Shown here in pieces: positions 19,895 through 32,835 of a DNA stretch of 64,000 nucleotides. Origin of the DNA: Dipteris shenzhenensis (Eukaryota > Polypodiophyta > Polypodiopsida > Gleicheniales); the NCBI GenBank assembly GCA_047967505.1, contig CM106541.1; one strand, given 5' to 3'. The position numbers and the translations under genes are program-made. Within the stretch, counting starts at the first letter, position 1, and every line of letters starts with the position of its first letter. The notes beneath the pieces were generated by a model, which was given only the letters and a program-made list of their open reading frames with translations, did not search any database and was not told the DNA's origin.

Positions 19895-22119
19895 GGAGGA
19901 CTCCAAAAGAAGACTCAAATGGATTCCAAAGAGACTGCGATTGCGGAGGGACGTAACGAGCTCCGGTCCCTGCAAGGACGAGGGGCGGTTGCTGCGGTGC
20001 AATGGAAGCAGAGGGAGCAGCATGAGGGAGAGGAAGAGAAAGAGGAGGAGAAGCAGACGCAGAGGTTCCATCAAAGCAAGCAGAAGCTTGCTCCCCTCCT
20101 GCAGATGTCTTCGCAAGAGGAAGAGGAGGAGCAGCAAATGCATCTGCTGATGGCGAGGAAGAACATGGCGGTGCTTTTGCTCGTGCATCTTCAGCAGCAA
20201 TCCTCTCTTGCATCTTCAACAACATAGCCGACTTCGAGAGCACGCCCAGCGCTGTCACCCTTGACGAAGACGATGATGCGATCGCTTCCCCTTTCCTGTA
20301 CAGGCCCAGTGATGGTAGCTGATACGGCTCGCCGCATTGCCATAGCCTGCCTCTTCCTCCCTGCTGTTCCTGCTCTGCATTGTCGCCTTCTCTTGGTGAT
20401 CGCTGCTGGTTTTGCTCCTCCGACGACTGCTCTTCTTCCCTGCCCGATTTGTTCGTCGGCAGTGATCCCAGCTGTGGTGGTTGCAACCAGTTCAGAAAAT
20501 TGCATAGGTTGATCTTCGCCCTGTATTCCAGAGTCGATTTTCCCGCTCCTCCGTCGTTGAGCACGCCTGATTGAAACGGTCAAGGCTTCAGTTGCAAGTT
20601 CGTCTTCCTAGGATTCTTGCGCTAAAGCTAGTAACAACTGAAACCTATCACGATGAAGAGCTTCGCAATGCCTATTTGTTATGTGTGCATTTATGCAATC
20701 AACGAGGAAATCGAGCTGACATGAATACTCAGAAACGAGATCAAAGTAGGAAGATTAAGCACCGAGTTGCGGAAGATTGCTTGTAAAACATCGTCCCATC
20801 TGTACATCCCAGCGAGCGTTCGGATGATGCCTGCACTTCCCATCGACAATCTCTGTCACGACAATTCGGACGAAATTCGACATGCTGTCATGACAAGCCG
20901 TATGGATGGAATGCATACCTTCTAAGTCCTCGAAACTTTGAAATTCCTCTGGAAAAACCGCTGCTCTTCCTGCGTAGTCCATGTTCGCCAGAGTTATGAT
21001 TTGATCATCCGACATACGATTGCACGGAAAATTACGACAATCCTACCTCCTTAGCGAAGCGAGGTAATCTTCTCTCGACACATTTTGCATCTCCTCGATA
21101 TCCCTGGAATAATCGCTTACCTGCACATACGATGAACTCTCTTATTCCTGAACTCCCTTCCGGAACGTTCCACTCTTCGGCACATTGTTGCCTTGTGAGA
21201 TCAAAAAAATTCTTACAGGGAAGTTGATGAGGGTCCCTGGTCCCCAATACTTGAGAGCAGCGAGGTCGTACGCTCTGGCTGCTGCTTCTTCGTCGTCATA
21301 GGCACCTGCAACGTTCGTTTGCGAGCAATGCATCATTCAAGGCACAGAAACTTGCGATCGCTGCAGAATGATATCAAGTTCGAAATGTTCTTACCGAGAT
21401 AAACTGCCCCAAGAATAGTCGTTTGATGCATTAAAACCGGCCGAACAAGAACTTTGATCAGTAGCAAGAAGGTTGCACAAATTTATATCACGATTACGCA
21501 TGATACACAGTGGAGCATTCGATAAAAATGGGACAACTCCTCGAACCACAGACAGGTCGTACCTTGCTTGCCCTTCTTGTTTTGGTTCTGATTCCAGGTG
21601 CTCTTGTCCCAAAGGTGAGCTTCGTATCGACCAGTCCAACGGTGCCTGGCAAGGAAGGATTGGTAAGGAATGCAACTGGCAGACAAGCGCAAAAGCATTT
21701 TCTGTTCTTCGAGATGAAGTTATGGCGCACCTGGTAACGCCTCTGTAAATGGAACTTCGTTTGCCTGCGGCACAGGGCGGCATTTTGCTGATCCTTTCCT
21801 TGGCAGTCGATCCTCTTGCACGCTTCGTTCCTCGTTGCTGTTGATCCCCCCCTCCTCCTCCTCCTCCTCCTCCTCCTCCTCCTCCTCCTCCTGCTGCTGC
21901 TGCTGCTCTTCCTTGTATTCCTCTTTCCTGATCAGCACAGGGCTGCCTTTTTTGCTGCTCCTCTTCATCCTCTTCCTCTTCCTCCTCCTCCGCCGCCGCC
22001 TCCTCCTCCTCCTCCTCCTCCTCCTCCTCCACAATCACAGTTTGGTTGGGAGGAACAGCCAAAGCTGCAGCTGCAGCTGCAGCATCTTCTTCTTTTGTGA
22101 CGACGTTCACACCGTCCAT
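19884..22119 (-). CDS. WRI1-like: AP2-family transcription factor, WRINKLED1-like, eight exons
   Basis: Model: complement(join(19884..20566, 20763..20830, 20919..20969, 21047..21120, 21217..21305, 21395..21403, 21563..21645, 21731..22119)). It totals 1446 nt (481 aa). All introns are GT-AG and all phases agree. Residues 1-95 hold poly-Ala, two poly-Glu tracts and a 15-Gly tract; KRARG at 99-103 may be nuclear-localising. AP2 domain 1 (about 123-190) is canonical: [70 protein letters not shown] linker with [20 protein letters not shown] follows. Domain 2 (about 225-282) is diverged: [20 protein letters not shown], then [12 protein letters not shown] and WLQP. The C-terminus has [19 protein letters not shown], like a motif of WRI3/4-type proteins. 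The family binds DNA in the nucleus; WRI proteins activate fatty-acid synthesis or cutin genes. An in-frame ATG upstream (22236) would add 39 aa; I chose 22119. Confidence 0.88.
21395..21403 (-). other. 9-bp micro-exon encoding Val-Tyr-Leu
   Basis: TTTATCTCG on the minus strand lies between an acceptor ending GGGGCAG and a donor GTAAGA. It completes the codons split at the neighbouring exon ends (CAAG before, GTGCC after) to give Q-VYL-GAY. A 9-nt exon for VYL is a known hallmark of the WRI1/AP2-ANT gene structure. Automatic gene finders often miss it. Confidence 0.9.
21846..22031 (-). repeat. Trinucleotide repeats coding poly-Gly and poly-Glu
   Basis: (GGA)n and (GAG)n tracts in exon 1 encode 15 Gly and two Glu runs. 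The same repeat read in neighbouring frames gives Glu, Gly or Arg. Slippage can therefore change length without breaking the frame, but a 1-nt slip would swap the amino acid. Confidence 0.9.
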
Positions 22120-22236
22120 TTTCGGTGCTCTTATCGCAGATCCTCTTGGCTGAAAGCAATGCGAACAGATTTCCAAGTCTCCAAAACTTGGATATCTGAA
22201 ACGCTGAAGGTGTGAGAGAGGTGGTGCGCAAGTCAA

Positions 22237-22800
22237 ATGGTTGTGGTTTTTTTGCTGTGTTTGTGAAGATCTAAGTCTCTCTTCGAAACGGTTAGTTTCT
22301 CTTCGAAACGGCTAGTTTCTAGCCAACGGCTCTGTTAACCTTACACGTAAGGTCCGAGTTTCAACCTTCGCGTTGACCACAAAGCTTGATTCTGGAGCCG
22401 CATTGCCGGCCGTCGACGGTTTGGGGAGGCGGGCGCCCACATGGTAGGAATCGGACGGTGCACCCCAGGTGTATCCGGTACCCATTCCTCGGAGGAAAGG
22501 TGGGCACCCTCGGTGGCCGGGGCCCGGTCTCCTGCCTTTTTGCCTTTTCGACCGCTTGGAATCAACAACCGGAGTCGCATTCCCGACCGTCGACAATTGG
22601 GGGATGGTAGGAATCAGACGGTGCACCCCACCATCGAAACTCCATTCGGATGGTACACGAACAATGCCTTTCTTGGACGTAGGATCGAAGTTTTAGATCG
22701 AATGGCCTTGTATGATCTTTATTTTTGGCCCATTAGATCAGATTTCGATCTAACGGCGATGGTTGTCGCGCGGCGGGTGGGCGGTTGAGCAATAAAGGCT
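22237..22800 (-). promoter_or_regulatory. Upstream region of the AP2 gene with a duplicated GC-rich block
   Basis: This GC-richer stretch lies 5' of the gene. Two related blocks at about 22387-22467 and 22566-22631 share GCATTNCCGNCCGTCGAC and GGTAGGAATCNGACGGTGCA followed by CCCCA. A pair of TCTCTTCGAAACGG words lies at 22276-22307. No clear TATA box was seen. A promoter role is inferred from position only. Confidence 0.45.
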
Positions 22801-25800
22801 TCATCCTTGGGTTGTATGTTTAGTCGGTCAAAACTGACCGGTTGACGGAAATGTCAAGAAGCTCGATAATGCAAAGCTCTAATCAAAGACAAAACTAGAC
22901 ACATGAAATGGAGACCTAACTTAGCAAGACAGACACCACCAGTCACCAAGTCTCTAGAGAAGAGGATGCTAAAGCAACAAACCAAGTAGCTAGAGAGGGA
23001 GGACAAAGAAAATGAGTAGCATCAACCAGGGGAGGGGAGACACCATGGCTGATAGCTCCCTAGCAAAAACATTAAGCTCTCATAAATGCATCCAAACTAC
23101 CCAACACTGAAATACCTTTGAATTAGGCCATCACTAACAAACTAACCAAACAAAATTCAAATGCCCCATCGACTAAGGATAATTAACCCCTCACACTATT
23201 GTAACAACTCAACTTTAGACCAACCACATTTAACACTATGCCTAAATATCTATCAAAGTAGCAATGTAGAATCATTACGTATTAAACAACACGTCCACCT
23301 TAGGCCAACAACAATAGGAACAAATTGCTACCTTACCTCTTCTTTGACTCACTCTACAATAGGAGCCCTACTAATACAATTTAATATTTATCAAGGGGCT
23401 TAAAAGTATCATTAAATCTATAAACATTTTTAAGTGGAAGGAAATCAATTCCTTGTCCGCAAGAAAGGAAGAGCGCAATTCAACAATAATGAAGTACTAT
23501 CAAAATTTTTAAGAATAAAAAAGGAACCAAAAAAACTAAAAATTAAATACATATACCATGAAATCCTCAAAGCCAAAAATTAAGAAGTTAAAGAACTGAA
23601 CATGCATGTAAAGAGATTTTAAAAAATTTAAGACGAAAAATAACTCAAACCACATGCAAAGAGATGAAATAATAACAAATCCAAACCGCAAGCTGTGGAT
23701 TAGTACTATAGATAAGGCATGTCTTTTATAGATGTATGTTCATCAAAATTGTAGTCGATATGTGATCCACATTAATTATTTTGTGGAATAAGACAAAAGA
23801 ATTCGTTTAGGACGAATGTCATGAGTAATTTGTCCATCTTTGAGTTAGTAAGCATGAAAGTTCATTGAACTTTGTAAAAATTGATTGGGTGGAGTTTGAT
23901 CCATCACAATTGCATTGCAGTCTTCACACTTTTTCTACATGCCATTTTAAAGTTAGTATTAGCTTGGTATGCCTTTTTAATTTTTATCTTGGCTTTGTGT
24001 GTGTGTGTGTGGGTGTGCGTGTGTGTGCATGCGCATGCTCTTTAAGTCCTTGAATAAGCACAGGTGCCACTATTGCATCTAGTTTCAGAGGAAAGTACGA
24101 GTGTGTAAAGAGATTTGTAAGACCTTTTTGAAAGGGAATTTCCATTAATAAGCATTAATAGTATAAAATATACATTAAACCATGATAGGAGTCAAACAAG
24201 TTAAAAGGATGATCTTTTTGGTACTCCAAACTCGCATTGATCTAGGAAATGTCAATCAGTTATCACAACTTCATTGAGAGTATTGTGACTACACGTGTCA
24301 TAAGTCTTGATTGGTTGTTATTACAGTCGAGATACACCTAAGATGCAAATCACAGAAGATCTAGATTTAGTTCTATCCCCAAAAAAAAGAAAAATGCATA
24401 AAAGAAGGTATAAAATTTTGGTACCCTTTTCATTTTAAAGGAGGCAACTGGTCCTAAAAGCTTCATAGTAATTCCATTGGGTTGCATTAGTTGTAGCCCT
24501 AGCTTTGTCATGGCTTAGGAAAACATTAATCATAAGGCCAACAATGAAGCTAGAGTATGCCTAGGGCACCAACTCAATATGTTTTATGCTACTACCCTCG
24601 GCCAAAATCTGGGGTGTGGAGGGACAAGGGCCTTATAGAATATCCATGGATTTCCTTAAAGAATTTCAAATATGCAAGGCAAACATATGAAACTCTCATG
24701 CGTCCTCTCCCACAAAATATAAGGTATATACATTTCAAAAAGATGCAAGATTTTTAAATTTGTACATATTTTGTGAGGCCCAAGGGGGGGGGGGGTCTTT
24801 TGGATGAGAGGGGGTGAATACAAAAAATACACTAAAATATGAAAACCTGTGTCCTTTCAATTTAGTGTAACTTTTTCATGTGTTACCTAAATTTCAAGTT
24901 GTAAAGACATATTTGAAGCTCTTTTAGTGTACAACACAAGCACACTAATTTGACTAATTTTTACTCATGGCATATTGTTAAATTCATCTCATACTCAAGA
25001 TTCTGATAGGTATTGTTACTAAAGAGAGTTGGCATCTTAGGAGAGTATGTAAGACAAAATTCAGTCTTCCTTATCTCAACCCCTGTGTGTGGATGGCCTT
25101 TAATGATTACTACTGGTATTCAGGTTTCAAGGACCGCATAAAGATTAGCACTTGAAAAGCATAATGAGCCTTTGAGATAGGATAGTCAATTAGAAAAAAG
25201 AAGATATATCTCACCTATTCCTGCTTCATCATGAATAACAAAGAATGCATTTATCACAATATACCATTGAGCTACTACCATACCCAAACCTATCTCATTT
25301 TTGTGGATAGCCAGATATATTCTTAACAATGGTTATGTCCTTGAGTTGGTATCCTCTTGGTGGAGTGTTTGCTATCAAATTTGTTATTTTGGGTATTTGT
25401 TACCAATGTATAGACCACTCTGGGTATGCTTGGATTTCTATACCCCCCTCCAGATGTTGTTTCAGTATGTCGTACATCCATTGACCACATATGAACAAGC
25501 TAGCTCGTTTGGATGGGAATGTGGACCCATGAGACTTGAACCCTTTTATACCCTTTAACATTCTTAAGGAGGACTGACGGTAGCAAAGTCAAAAGGAGTG
25601 GAGGGCTCTTCAGGAGCCGGAGTGTGCACTGCGGAGAGACCTAGCCTCCATAGAGAGGCTTAGGAGCAGGACCCAAGATCCCAGTGGCTTAGTGACAGAT
25701 TTGAGAGCACGCGCCTTGAGCTTCAGGACACGGAGTGAAAAACACTCTCTTTGTGACAAGTACATCTTTTACACATGCGCCCTCTCCTTTGCCAATCTAT

Positions 25801-25879
25801 TTACTCTTGTAGTTGGTCCACACAGCCTTGTGGGAGAATTAGCCATAAAATAGCTGACTTCTTTCTATGAATTTTCTTA
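22801..25879. other. Intergenic, AT-rich; no gene recognised
   Basis: Features are limited to a (GT)n tract at about 23996-24034 and a run of 13 G at about 24784-24796. One peptide near 25590-25740 on the plus strand (KEWRALQEPECALRRDLASI) has the look of a retroelement linker but cannot be placed. Confidence 0.5.
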
Positions 25880-28800
25880 TCCCAAATAAGCAAAAAAACT
25901 TTTTTTCCTTTTGAATCTATTGTAAGAGGTTTTCCATCTGTCATTTAGCACCTTGGTTATGTCCTCTATATCACTTCTAGGAGTAGGGATTGGGAGGAGA
26001 TAAAGGAATCCTACCCAACTAAACTCTTTGAGACAATTTAAGAAGTGTCCCCCTTTCCATTGGAACTCACAATTCCACTAAGAAATTATGTCCATAGGAA
26101 CTCGTGATTGCACTAAGAAATTACGTCCATATCTAGGGTCTCATCCTAATTTGAAAGCTTAAATTCTCTCCTTATTTTGGGCCATAGCTTCCACTTAAAT
26201 TCCTTTCTGTCCACAGCTGCCCCCAACTTTGTAAGCCTTTTTTGAATAAAAGACTAGCCCTTACAAAATCAGTATCATTGAGAGAGATACTCTTGAAAAA
26301 GACAAAAAACCAAATAGAGTCCAAACACATGAAAGAGCCCTCACTAGTGAAAATGATTTGACTTTTAGCTTCTTCAAACGCATTCCACAGAGATTTCCAA
26401 AGCTCACTTCCCTTAGTCTAGCAAGGCTCATGACTGCATACTATAGAGAGTTTGACATAGTTTTCCCATTTGGTGGCTCTTGCAAGCTCGACATAATTGA
26501 AGTCTTGGAGGGGAATTGGGGGGATAAAATCCATTTGTCCATCTTGCTTTGCATTCTCAGGGCAAGAGCCTAAGAAAAGATTTTGCAACAAAAAATTTAA
26601 CATTATGAGGGGTCTCCAATTTCTCAATTCTTCTTTATCTCCATCTTTGGGAATAAGTTTAATTATTTCTCCATTTAAGTGTTCAATTAGCTAGTTTAGA
26701 AACAAGCTTTCTTGCCATAGTTTCAATAACCAAGGCCCAAATGTATCCCAAAAGTTTTGTAGAACTTAGCCGGGAGGCCATCCTCACCTGGAGTCTTTCC
26801 ATCAGCCATAGAGAAAGCTAATTCTTTGGGTTCCTTAAGCGACAAGTCATTGTCTACATGCATTTTGTCAAAACTTGTTCTGTTTCCCTTTTTTGGCTTG
26901 CTGGCATTTACTCCTAGCCGTGACAAACTCATCATCAATGTCAATTGTGGTGTTAAGTTCTAGAAGTACTGGTATTTAATGGAGAGGTCCTCCTCAGTAG
27001 AAACAATAAGTGTGGAGTCCTCTTTCTTAAGCATTGGTACCTCTTCTTGAACTCTTTCCTCTTCTTAAACACTTTTCCTCCTCAATAGAAAGAATAAGTG
27101 TGGAGTCCTCTTTCTTAAGCACTGGTACCTCTTCTTGAACTCTCTTCCTTCTTATGAGCTCTAAGTTTTCTTCAGTGGGTATGTCTACCCTGCCTGCCTG
27201 ATATTCTCTAAAATAAAACTTGGCATCTCTTAACCTCATTTGCTCCTAGATTCTCATTCCTCTTTTTTTTTTTTTTCTAAAGTTGGATTTATCCTTTTGT
27301 CTTGCCCTCAACTCGATCTCTTCCAGTTCCTCTTTGATTTATCCATCCTTCTTGCTCTAATTTTAGCCCTATTTCTTCTGCCATCTTTCAAGATTCTTTG
27401 AATGTTTAAGATGGCCACAAGCCAAGCCTCAGCAGAGGCAGATTTGGAAGAAGAAAAAGCTAGTTCCCACACTGTTTTAGTATGTTGTTAGACCTCCTGA
27501 ATTTGAAAGAGTTGTGGGTCTACCATACACCAAGAGGGGAAAACAAAGCTTTGTGATTTGATAGAGTAAGAGAAGACATCAAGTCAATCTTGTGATCTAT
27601 AGTCTATTCCAATAGGCTTTGAGATACATATATTCGATCTAGTCTTCCCTTATGCCTTCTCCAATCTATCTGCTACACCAAGTAAAGCACCATGTTGTTC
27701 CTATGTGTGAATTAATTGTAGGGTTTCTTTCAGATCATCCCAAATATGTAATTCTATGCCTCTCAAAATGGACCCTTTTCTTAGCCATCTATCATCTAGA
27801 TTTTCAACCATGTTGAAATCTCCCAGTAGAATAGCGATGTTCCCAAAGGTAAAGAGAGATTCCCAAGTTGTTTTTCTTGCTTGGATGCCTATAGGTGCAT
27901 AGATTGAGATAATAATAAAAGCAATATTTTTCATTTTGTAATTCACTGCAACCATCTGGTGTCCCTATCCTCTTGAAAAGTGATGACTCCATCCTTGAGA
28001 TGTGATAAAATCCCTATTGTTGTTCCACCCCTTCCTTCCTCATGGGTAGTGAAAAAACACACATTTCATTTGTCCACTATCTTAAGTCTCTCCTCTGGAG
28101 TAGAATCTATTAATTGAACATCTTGTAAAGCTAGAAGAAAGTGAATTAGCACTAAGCCATCCAACTAATTCATGCTATCTAGTAGAGTCACTGAGTCCAC
28201 ACACATTAAATGCGAGGAAAGTCAGATGTTTAATTACCATTTTTGGTCTTTACCTTTTCAGCCTTAGGAACAAGGCTCTTGGGGGCATACTTTGACTTTT
28301 TAGTTTGAGAAAGTCTTCTTTTATTTTGCACAGTGGCTTGTGCTTTTCCTTGGAGATAGAAATCTTTCTAATCCGGGTAGGGAGCTCTTCATCAGAATCA
28401 ACAGCTTCACTCTCACTCATAATTGAATCCTTCTAATTTATCTCATCTTCAAAAGATTTTGACCAACATGGTTTGACATCTACATCTTCCATATCATTTT
28501 CCTAAATCCACTACTTTGTTTCCTAATCAATCAATGCTTCAAAAGCATTTATGCCTATTCTTTCACCATATGAGTGTTTGCAATTTTCTTTGCATAATTC
28601 AGCTTTGGATCTGACTAAACTTTAGTCTTGGTTTTATTGGGCTTCACAACCCACTTGGTTTTGATACTTGAGGAGCTTGGATAGGTTTCTTTGGAGGCTT
28701 TGATTTACTTCTCTTTAGAGAATAGCTTTTAACTATGTAAGAAGATAAACCATAAAGGAAATAGGAATTTAGTAAGTTCTTGTAAACTAGGGGGTGTTTC

Positions 28801-30200
28801 ATAAATTCCGCCATTCCTTTTGAGAATCACCACTATATGTGGTAGCTCTCAACAACATCTAGCTTGACACACACCTGAGGATTGCCTCTTGGGTTTATAA
28901 ACTTTTCTTTTTCTACCCCTACGACCTCCCCCATGCTACTGCATAGGTTTATAGCTTGATTTACAAGGGAGAAGGGTAGATCAAGAAGTTGAAACCACAG
29001 AAGAATAGTATGGACCTGGGCTTGTCTGGGTTATAAAATCATGTGACCAATATTCCAAGTAGAGAGGTTGATTTTTGATAGGCCATAACCTTGGTGTAAG
29101 GCCTTAAGAGCCATTTCCTCATTTTCAAAGAGAAAAAATAATAGCCCTTTAGGGGACTAACACTAAGCACAACAAACTCTTTGTTGACCTAGTTAGTTCT
29201 CAACTAGTCTTCCAAAAAAGTACCTTGGTGTTGGGGACTAGGGAGGAAGCTAATAAGAGCATGAGAGGACAGCCATTACTTTATAATATGAATTTGTCTC
29301 ATTGTGCGACTCTGGGCTCTCTTGAGATAATTCTCGTGGAAGCTCCAATGGTTTACCTCCACCTGCTTGACTAGGTCGATTTGTATGGTTCGACTGGAGT
29401 GTGCTCTGGAATGGTCGTTAAGGGCCTATGAACCATGCACTTTCTCCTTGCTTTGAATACTTTTCTTGTCTTCCCCTGGCTTTGCATGGGAAATGTTTGC
29501 GTTATAAATGCTTCAGTCACCTCGTTGTTGATGTCTTTAATCTACTTCGACAACCGCATGCTTTCCTGAGGGATTGGGGAACGTAAGACATTGCACTACT
29601 CCGGTTTTTTAGGCTATCCTCCAAATTCTCTTGGAGTTCTTTGTTTATCTCTTGCGGTGGCTGTCTGTTGAAGGCATCCTCACGAAGCACCGGGAGTTTC
29701 TCTCCCTTTTTCTTGTTCTATGGGACCGGGAGGGCGAGGATGACGCCTTGAAACAAGTGTGGAAAATAATACCCCCTTAAATTTCATAACAATCCTCGAG
29801 TAAGTAGTGGACCTTACATCCTTTGGAGGTGCTCCATTGATAGGTCCCTTTCCGAGTTCCATTCTGGGTTCATCTCCATGCTATTTCTTTGTCTTCAACT
29901 AAAGTAGAATATAAAGCACTCACTAAGGTGCACTTAGTTCTTGCTGGGATCGGAGAGGAGGAAAGTCAGTAGGATTATGTAGCTCCTTCGCATAGTCTAT
30001 CATGAGGAAATACAGCTTCGAGGCATTGCTTCCATCATGCAATCCAAGAGGAGCTTGCATGAGAGGACTAGTAGTCACATCATCCTCAGTAGTCACGTCG
30101 AGCTTAACATCTTCGCTAGATTTGGAAGCGAAGGCCAAGTTAGGGGGTGGACGAAGAAGATAAGCTTTCCCATTTGAGTCCACCTCCATCCCCTTCCAAC
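25880..30200 (-). mobile_element. Decayed LINE, ORF1 plus start of ORF2
   Basis: Read on the minus strand, the order is collinear with a plant LINE. ORF1 starts at about 30189 (MEVDSNGKAYLLRPPPNLAF, then DFPPLRSQ). Its DUF4283-type part lies near 28800-29150, with GEVVGVEKEKF and RGNPQVCVKLDV. An endonuclease segment follows at 27701-27955 (ISIYAPIG and LLGDFNMVENLDD). The RT start is at 26723-26944 (ADGKTPGEDGLPAKFYK), then NWRPLIMLN near 26600 in a shifted frame. Many stops and frameshifts interrupt it. The catalytic RT core and C-terminus are absent or unreadable, so it is 3'-truncated or heavily eroded. Confidence 0.75.
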
Positions 30201-31498
30201 TCGTTCAGATGACCCCTCTTTGTTATACCTATGGAATTGTGCTTTATCTTTTGGCTTATGATCTAGATTTGTATACACGCTACTTGAGCATCTATTGTGC
30301 ACATTCTTAGTTATATATTGCTTTTAAAGTGCATTTTTGAAGCCAATCTCTGATTTTGTGAGATGTTCATAACTAATTTGGTATGTGACTTCACACTGGT
30401 GAGGACCCTTGAAGTACTCTAAAGGGGGAGATAAGATAGTTGTTTTAAAAAATAGGTGTGAATGGTATGTTTTTCTCTTCTTTGTAATGCACATTCTTGA
30501 TCTTGTTTTATAGCATTAGAGTCCTACTATTATGGTCCTACATATGCAAGTGTGCTAAAATTGTGCCATGCAAGCACCACAAATTTTGTGTATGGATCTT
30601 TTGAAGATGTTGAATTTCTTATGTGTTAGTGCTAGGATTCCTTCTCGACATCAATAGGCCACTTACCCTAGAGCCTATGTTTACCACCTCCATGTAAATG
30701 TTTTAATCGAATCCCTCAACTGTTTGCATCAAACATGCATCAAAGTAGCATACTCCTTAGCATCAATGGCAGTAACTCCTCTTCTATGCCAACAACTCAT
30801 GCAATGAAAGTCAAAGGAAGTTGGTATGCATGAGTGCTACCTCATTATTGTGGGCCCCACCCACACTTGCTTTTATGCCCATCACACCCATGGCTATGCT
30901 AGTTGAAGTGAGATTGGTTTATAGGATGACTTTTGAAAGGCCAACCTTTTTCAAGTATTACAAATGATAGGTGAGGGCTTGTAGTATCAAGAAAAAGCAA
31001 TGGAAACCTTTCAACAAGGTGCCTTCATATATATAATTTCCCCCCCTCCCCCCCATTTTTCTCTCTCTTGCTACACCATGGATCCCCTTTCCTTAGCTTC
31101 ACCCTTGCTATTTGGCTTAGTTTATCCCAGGCTCTCTTCCCTCCATGGTTCCTAGCTACCTCCTAAGGTTGGAAATTTTCTTTGAAACTTTTCTATTGTG
31201 GCCTCTCTCCTTTTTGCGACCTCTCTCCATCTCACTTCTCTCTCCCTCTTTGTGGTCTCTCTCCCTCACACCTCGTTATCAGCTCAACCTCACTTTGCTA
31301 TATAGTTGACTCTCTACCTAATGGTGCATTCCTCGATGTTGTTGCTACTTGCCTCTCTATTTTTGCTACTACTACTTGCTTGTTGCATACATTGTAGCCA
31401 CACATTGCTACCTTGATATTTTTACATGCGATAATTTTACTTTTGATATTTTCATTAGGTGTCGAGAGAGTGATATTAAAATAATTGTGTGCATGTGC

Positions 31499-31555
<57 letters not shown>

Positions 31556-32835
31556 AGGGAGGGAGGGAGGGAGGGAGGGAGGGTATGTCAGTGGGTTGGT
31601 TGTGTGGGTTAGGTGTGCGTGTAGCTAGGTTAGTACTTTATAAGTTGTTTTAGGGGCAAGATTTGGCTTATGTTAGTCGAGTTGTGTGGGGTTAGGTTAC
31701 GTTTCTGTAATGTTGTTTTTGGATGCAAAAATAGAGACCATCCTAATTGATTTTGTTGAAATGAATATTAAGTACCATTAGTTATAAGTTTTTGGAAGTG
31801 TCCCCACAACCCAAATGTATAGGAGTTATCTAATAAAATTGACCACTTGACAGTCATTGTAGATCTTCAACTCTGGGCTGGAATAAAATTTGATTTTCAT
31901 AACTTGAAGAAGGTGGACATTCCAACATAGGACTTTGCCAAATGGTAAAACCATCAACGTCAATCTTGTAATGCTATGGGGTCATAATCTTCAGCCTGTG
32001 TCATGTGCTTAAACTAGAGATGGTGATCTTATGGCACAAATACTTTGGTGAGGTACAAAATACGATGAGCTTACCATCCTAGGCTATCGTTAAGTACCCA
32101 AAAGCGTTGTGGTCACTACGACGAGCCTTAACTGTACCACACTTCATCCATTCACACACTAAACCCCCGCTTGTTTGAGCCTCCGCTGGTACCTTGGCGG
32201 TAAGAGTACAACATACGTGCCATGATGCCCTTGGTTTAAGCACAATGTAATAAATGCCATCACTATGAAAAACCCCTGCCTATATGCTTGAGCGAGGGGT
32301 CTTGGCTGCCCAACTTTGTCCACCTAGCGTTTTGGGCGGACCCAACGGTTTTTTGGATCGTGGCAAGGCACGAGGCTTAGCGTTGACCACTTTTAACAAG
32401 ATGTGCCATAGTCACCCAAGATCACCCTCGCAAGCTGGTCTTGGCGGGTAGGGGACAGTCCCGAACGTCTCTCAGCAGTGCCTCTATTCGGTAATGTCAA
32501 AGTTCGGGGGGTTTGCGCAAGGGTACCCCCCACAGCCCCTACTGAAGATGACCACCTACGTGGCGGTTTGACGACCTACACGTGGAGAGCAGGCAGATCC
32601 TCTGCCATACGATTCGACGGCCACTGCCATGCAACCGCGCATATATGCACGGCGAATGTGCGCCTGCACCGGCTGCGGCAATGTACGGGGAAGGCGCCGT
32701 GGCTGGGCAGCTCCAAAAGTAAAAGGTACCATGTTTCACACGTGTGATCCAGTTGGCAAGTTGGCACGAGGGAAAGGCAATAGAAAAAAAATATAAGCTT
32801 CTTCCGATTGATAGAAAACGAAGAAACGAAGAAGA
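30201..32835. other. Intergenic region upstream of the ABC gene
   Basis: No further gene was seen. A GA microsatellite followed by GGGA repeats lies at 31502-31583. From about 32150 the DNA becomes GC-richer and more complex towards the ABC gene. An ATATAAG word near 32791 sits only 45 bp before the ATG and is an uncertain TATA candidate. Confidence 0.5.
31502..31583. repeat. Compound microsatellite (GA)n(GGGA)n
   Basis: About 48 bp of GA repeats pass directly into about nine GGGA units on the plus strand. Confidence 0.95.

Noticed and set aside
19814-20227. 137-codon plus-strand frame with Glu/Lys/Gln repeats
   Set aside because: It is antisense to the last AP2 exon, which has consistent phase and family motifs on the minus strand.
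21816-22215. Long plus-strand frames rich in Leu, Ser or Pro
   Set aside because: They are antisense to the trinucleotide repeats in exon 1 of the AP2 gene.
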